From IMG/VR virus record IMGVR_UViG_3300036979_000228, positions 1 to 43,841 of that record: 43,841 bases of DNA; one strand, 5' to 3'. This DNA is from a virus. The notes beneath the pieces were generated by a model. That model searched no databases. It was not told the DNA's origin and worked only from the letters and a program-made list of their open reading frames with translations. The position numbers were made by a program, and so were the translations under genes. Shown here piece after piece: positions 41,232 to 43,841 of the stretch (position 1 is the stretch's first letter; every line of letters starts with the position of its first letter).

Positions 41232-41724
41232 AGTGTTCCTGTGTAATGAGCCATCGTGCTGTCCATTCACCCGCTGCTCTACGTTGACCGGCAGTGCTGG
41301 TGGGGAGGACAAGAAGTTGAATGCGGTACTCGTTTAGGATACGCAGTAACGCATCAATCGCAAGACCCGGGTGGGGCTTTCCGGCTATGACTTCAGGCAT
41401 TATTACTAACCCCTCTAGCATGACGGCAGGGCAGGGTGACTCGTCACGGAGGCGGCGGCAACACTCAGTAAACCGCCTCCTACCCTCATGGGTCAGGAGG
41501 TTCTGGGAGATCTCGCTGATGGATCCCTTCCGTTCAAGGAGGGCGGGGTGGTTGTCGATCTTGTAGTCCCCGGTCTTCATCGTCCGCTTCTGCGTGATGA
41601 GGCGGACGGTCGTGCCAGTCTGGTGACAAGGATCCTTGCCGGGGTTCAGGCACACGATGTACTCAGGGAAGGTGAGGGGTTTCTTCTCACGCTCATCAAC
41701 GAGGATCGTGTACTCCTTCTTCAC
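41146..41724 (-). CDS. ERCC4-type nuclease
   Basis: A 192-aa protein with the ERCC4/XPF nuclease signature: VDEREKKP (residues 9-16), GDYKID (52-57) and ERKGS (64-68). In canonical enzymes the ERK is followed by three residues and Asp; here that position is not Asp (SISEI follows), so activity is to be tested. It is a stand-alone nuclease domain without helicase or HhH. The start is GTG 41724, overlapping the polymerase stop by 4 nt (GTGA). Likely role: cutting branched or recombination DNA. The last 86 nt overlap the next gene. Confidence 0.75.
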   Translation of the reverse strand: MKKEYTILVDEREKKPLTFPEYIVCLNPGKDPCHQTGTTVRLITQKRTMKTGDYKIDNHPALLERKGSISEISQNLLTHEGRRRFTECCRRLRDESPCPAVMLEGLVIMPEVIAGKPHPGLAIDALLRILNEYRIQLLVLPTSTAGQRRAAGEWTARWLITQEHYGTSTTDNGCQELSAISSDLTSEHSGPK

Positions 41725-43556
41725 TCCGCGGAGTATAACTTGAAAGTGAATCCGTAAGAGACACCAAACAAATCCTCACATGCCATCTGTACGCAGCGGT
41801 TCACGTCATCCCAGATAGCAGTGCGCTGGTTGGCGTAGGGTGTAGAGAAGACTAACTCGTCGTGTAGCTGGAGGTGGAACTCGTACTCCTGCTTGCCGCA
41901 GAACAGCATCTTCGACTGGATCATTGACATGAAGACGGCTGCCGTGCCCTGCACCTTGAAGGAGGTGGTGTCGTGGATTGTCTTGTTGGCATTGTGGTTG
42001 TACAGGATGTCGGCTTCGTCTAGACGGAGGTGACCACTCTGTCCGTGTGCCCACCAGATCTCGCGGGTATGGGCGTAGTCAGTCCACTCGGTGAAGATGG
42101 GTAGTTGGTCAATGTCGTGTTGGTTTACCCACTGGCCAGTCACAGCCATGGCGGTGCGTGCTGCCTTCTTCATGCCACCACCGTTGACGCCGACGAGAAG
42201 GGCGGTCTTCATGGCATCGCGTGACCCCACCAGGTTGGAGTAGGGATCAAGTTGGAAGGCGAATTGATTCATCTTGTGGTCACGGGAGATGGCTGCTGCT
42301 ACGCGTAGCTCGAAGGCAGTCATGTCCATGTGGTAGATGGTGCCCGTGTTGGGGCGCATGGAGTTGCGGATCTCCTTGCACCACGTCTGGGCTGCTGGTC
42401 GCCGGCATGACAGGCGTGCGGATTGGATGCCGCCTTCATCGGTTGGTGCGCCGTACCAAGATGGGTAGCACCGAGTCTGGTCACCGACTTCAATGCAGCC
42501 TGACACCACAGTATGTCCCTCTCCTCTGTCGATGGTGGGGCTGAGGATCCTCCGGCATTCTTGGTATGTGGCTACGTTCTGCGCGTGCTCGTTGAGTGCG
42601 CCGAGTAGTTTGTTCTCCAAGATAATGGCGCTGAGGATGTTGCGGTTCTCTTTGTTGTTGCGGACGCTGCGCTTCTTGTCCGTGTACTCGAGGAGTCCGC
42701 TGTCGTGGAGACCAGGGAATGACTTCTCTGCTTGGAGTACGGACTCGAAGATCAGGTTGGATTGCGTGGTGCCACTGCCCTCACCTGATGGGATGATCCC
42801 GTTGTGGGTGAGTGCGTACTCCCATGTGCCGGCTCGCTTGTCGGCTCGGGTTGCAATGTCAATGATGTCCTTGGTGTTGAAGGTCTGGCCGGTGCGGCTC
42901 ATGCTTTCGATACACCAGAGGCGGTCGCTATGGAAGTCGAGTGCTATGGATGTGGGTGTCTTGCTGTGCTCGTCGCGGATCCGCTCGGCAAGTGCGCGTG
43001 CTGCAAGGACAGCGTTGTGCGTGTCCTCGGCGTTGTACTTGATGGCATCAGCGGACATGGGGAATTCAAACTTACCGTCCTTGAGGGTGCGGTCGTAGGT
43101 GAACGCACCAAGGGCTGGGCCGAGTGCCTTGAGGGAACGTGACTTGCGGATACCTGAGTGCATCCATGACAAGATGATGGTGTCTACGAGGATGGGCTTG
43201 ATGTCATTCGTAAAGATCTTGCGGATGGACGGGAACTCTTGCAAGTACAGTAGATCGAACACGATGTTCGATCCGAGGATGACCTTGGCTTTGGCAAGGA
43301 TCTCTTCGACCATGGCAAGGTCGCTGCACATATCGAAGACCGCAGTCTTTCCGGGTGTCCAGCTGGTGGGGTCGTTCTCATTGCCGTCGACTAGGGTGAC
43401 GGCGCATTGTGGTACGAGCCGGCATGGTAGGCATGTGCCCATGTCGAAGCGCTTGGATAGGGCAGGGTGGAAGACGGTTTGGTTAGGGCATGCAACTCCC
43501 TTGGGTTCAAAGGACTTGAATGCGCCATAGGTTTCGATGTCAAGTGAGATGATCAT
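41721..43556 (-). CDS. polA: Family A DNA polymerase with 3'-5' exonuclease
   Basis: A 611-aa replicative polymerase. The exonuclease domain has Exo I DIE (D6, E8), Exo II NIVFD (97-101) and Exo III YNAED (174-178). Polymerase motif A is DMTAFELR (411-418), motif B begins RDAMK (446-450), and motif C is HDELV (565-569). Motif B is unusual: aligned to RxxxKxxxFxxxYG, the usual Phe (E. coli 762) is Leu454 and the usual Tyr (766) is Asn458. Four Cys at 23, 42, 45 and 51 lie in an insert of the exonuclease domain. The 5' nuclease of cellular Pol I is missing, as in T7-type enzymes. ATG 43556 has AAAGGA 5 nt upstream. Confidence 0.93.
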   Translation of the reverse strand: MIISLDIETYGAFKSFEPKGVACPNQTVFHPALSKRFDMGTCLPCRLVPQCAVTLVDGNENDPTSWTPGKTAVFDMCSDLAMVEEILAKAKVILGSNIVFDLLYLQEFPSIRKIFTNDIKPILVDTIILSWMHSGIRKSRSLKALGPALGAFTYDRTLKDGKFEFPMSADAIKYNAEDTHNAVLAARALAERIRDEHSKTPTSIALDFHSDRLWCIESMSRTGQTFNTKDIIDIATRADKRAGTWEYALTHNGIIPSGEGSGTTQSNLIFESVLQAEKSFPGLHDSGLLEYTDKKRSVRNNKENRNILSAIILENKLLGALNEHAQNVATYQECRRILSPTIDRGEGHTVVSGCIEVGDQTRCYPSWYGAPTDEGGIQSARLSCRRPAAQTWCKEIRNSMRPNTGTIYHMDMTAFELRVAAAISRDHKMNQFAFQLDPYSNLVGSRDAMKTALLVGVNGGGMKKAARTAMAVTGQWVNQHDIDQLPIFTEWTDYAHTREIWWAHGQSGHLRLDEADILYNHNANKTIHDTTSFKVQGTAAVFMSMIQSKMLFCGKQEYEFHLQLHDELVFSTPYANQRTAIWDDVNRCVQMACEDLFGVSYGFTFKLYSAE

Positions 43557-43797
43557 TGATGTCCTTTATGCCTAAGAATTCGAGTGTTCCGCGCAAGAGT
43601 TCGATCTCCTTCTTGCAGCGGAGGAATGTCTTCATGAGGTAGCGAGCGTTGCTGTCATGAGGTGTGCCGTAGAGGTCGAAGTACTTCTGCCAGTACTCCA
43701 TCGCTTCAGTGAGGGGTGCGTTCTCAAGAGGTCGGTTGTTCTTGAAGTCCTGTTCGGTTTGCGGGTCGTATGGGTCGGTGGTATCTGGCTTGGTCAT
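43540..43797 (-). CDS. Small acidic protein before DNA polymerase, unknown function
   Basis: An 85-aa protein beginning MTKPDTTDPYDPQTEQ, with AAGGA 6 nt before ATG 43797. The N-terminal third is acidic and Pro/Thr-rich; the rest is helical (LTEAMEYWQKYFDLYG; YLMKTFLRCKKEIELLRG). It overlaps the polymerase start by 17 nt, so the two are translationally linked. The frame upstream is open to the window edge. If the window is circular, it could be the C-terminal half of the partial gene at 1-244. No family was recognised. Confidence 0.7.
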   Translation of the reverse strand: MTKPDTTDPYDPQTEQDFKNNRPLENAPLTEAMEYWQKYFDLYGTPHDSNARYLMKTFLRCKKEIELLRGTLEFLGIKDINDHLT

Positions 43798-43841
43798 GTA
43801 GTTCCTTACACCTGGGTGCGGAGTTTCCGTCGTGGTTGTCC

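Noticed and set aside
1-43841. CRISPR arrays, tRNA genes and insertion sequences
   Set aside because: No regularly spaced repeats, cloverleaf-like segments or transposase genes were seen on reading; a tRNA scan was not possible.
1-43841. Temperate lifestyle from the Leu in polymerase motif B
   Set aside because: No integrase, excisionase or repressor gene was recognised; one residue is not enough to claim it.

Overview
The window reads as the genome, or nearly all of it, of a tailed double-stranded DNA phage with podovirus-like (short-tailed) architecture from an unidentified bacterial host. It holds a large terminase, a portal of about 666 aa, a scaffold, a major capsid protein, proteins resembling T7 tail tubular A and B, and several very large internal (ejection) proteins, but no tape measure. 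No phage RNA polymerase, integrase, repressor, tRNA or CRISPR array was recognised. Several leftward genes have the ribosome-binding sequence AGAAAGG. This fits hosts whose 16S rRNA ends in CCUUUCU, such as Actinobacteria, Firmicutes or Alphaproteobacteria, better than enteric bacteria. A consensus -10 box placed 6 nt before an ATG suggests leaderless initiation, which is common in Actinobacteria. The host assignment is an inference only.

Layout. Positions 1-2509 are leftward: an SF3 helicase, then a structured non-coding region of about 460 bp, then two small genes, the last running off the left edge. Positions 2562-33734 are one long rightward late block. It runs from small virion-type proteins and a 946-aa basic protein, through packaging genes (candidate TerS, TerL), portal, scaffold and capsid. 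A strong intrinsic terminator follows the capsid gene, and a promoter follows the terminator. Next come a DUF5856-like gene, small basic proteins, a putative ADP-ribosyltransferase, tail adaptor, structural proteins, a zinc-ribbon protein, tail tubular B, internal virion proteins, two small beta-rich proteins and a 1237-aa ejection protein. Positions 33731-43797 are leftward again: DNA polymerase A, an ERCC4-type nuclease, three beta-rich adhesin-like proteins, small membrane proteins (probably lysis or membrane functions), a RecB-type PD-(D/E)XK nuclease, a small HTH-like protein, a Sak4-type ATPase, a putative ssDNA-binding protein and two unknown genes.

How it works together. Polymerase, SF3 helicase, two nucleases, the ATPase and the ssDNA-binding candidate form a replication/recombination module that is split by the window edges. 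The leftward reading frame at position 1 is open and would continue in frame into the leftward gene at 43797, so the window may be a circularly permuted complete genome. The rightward block builds the particle. Within it, the ADP-ribosyltransferase-like gene and a cysteine-rich gene have GC near 32-35 per cent in sampled stretches, against roughly 50-60 per cent in sampled neighbouring genes, which suggests they were acquired. No endolysin was recognised.
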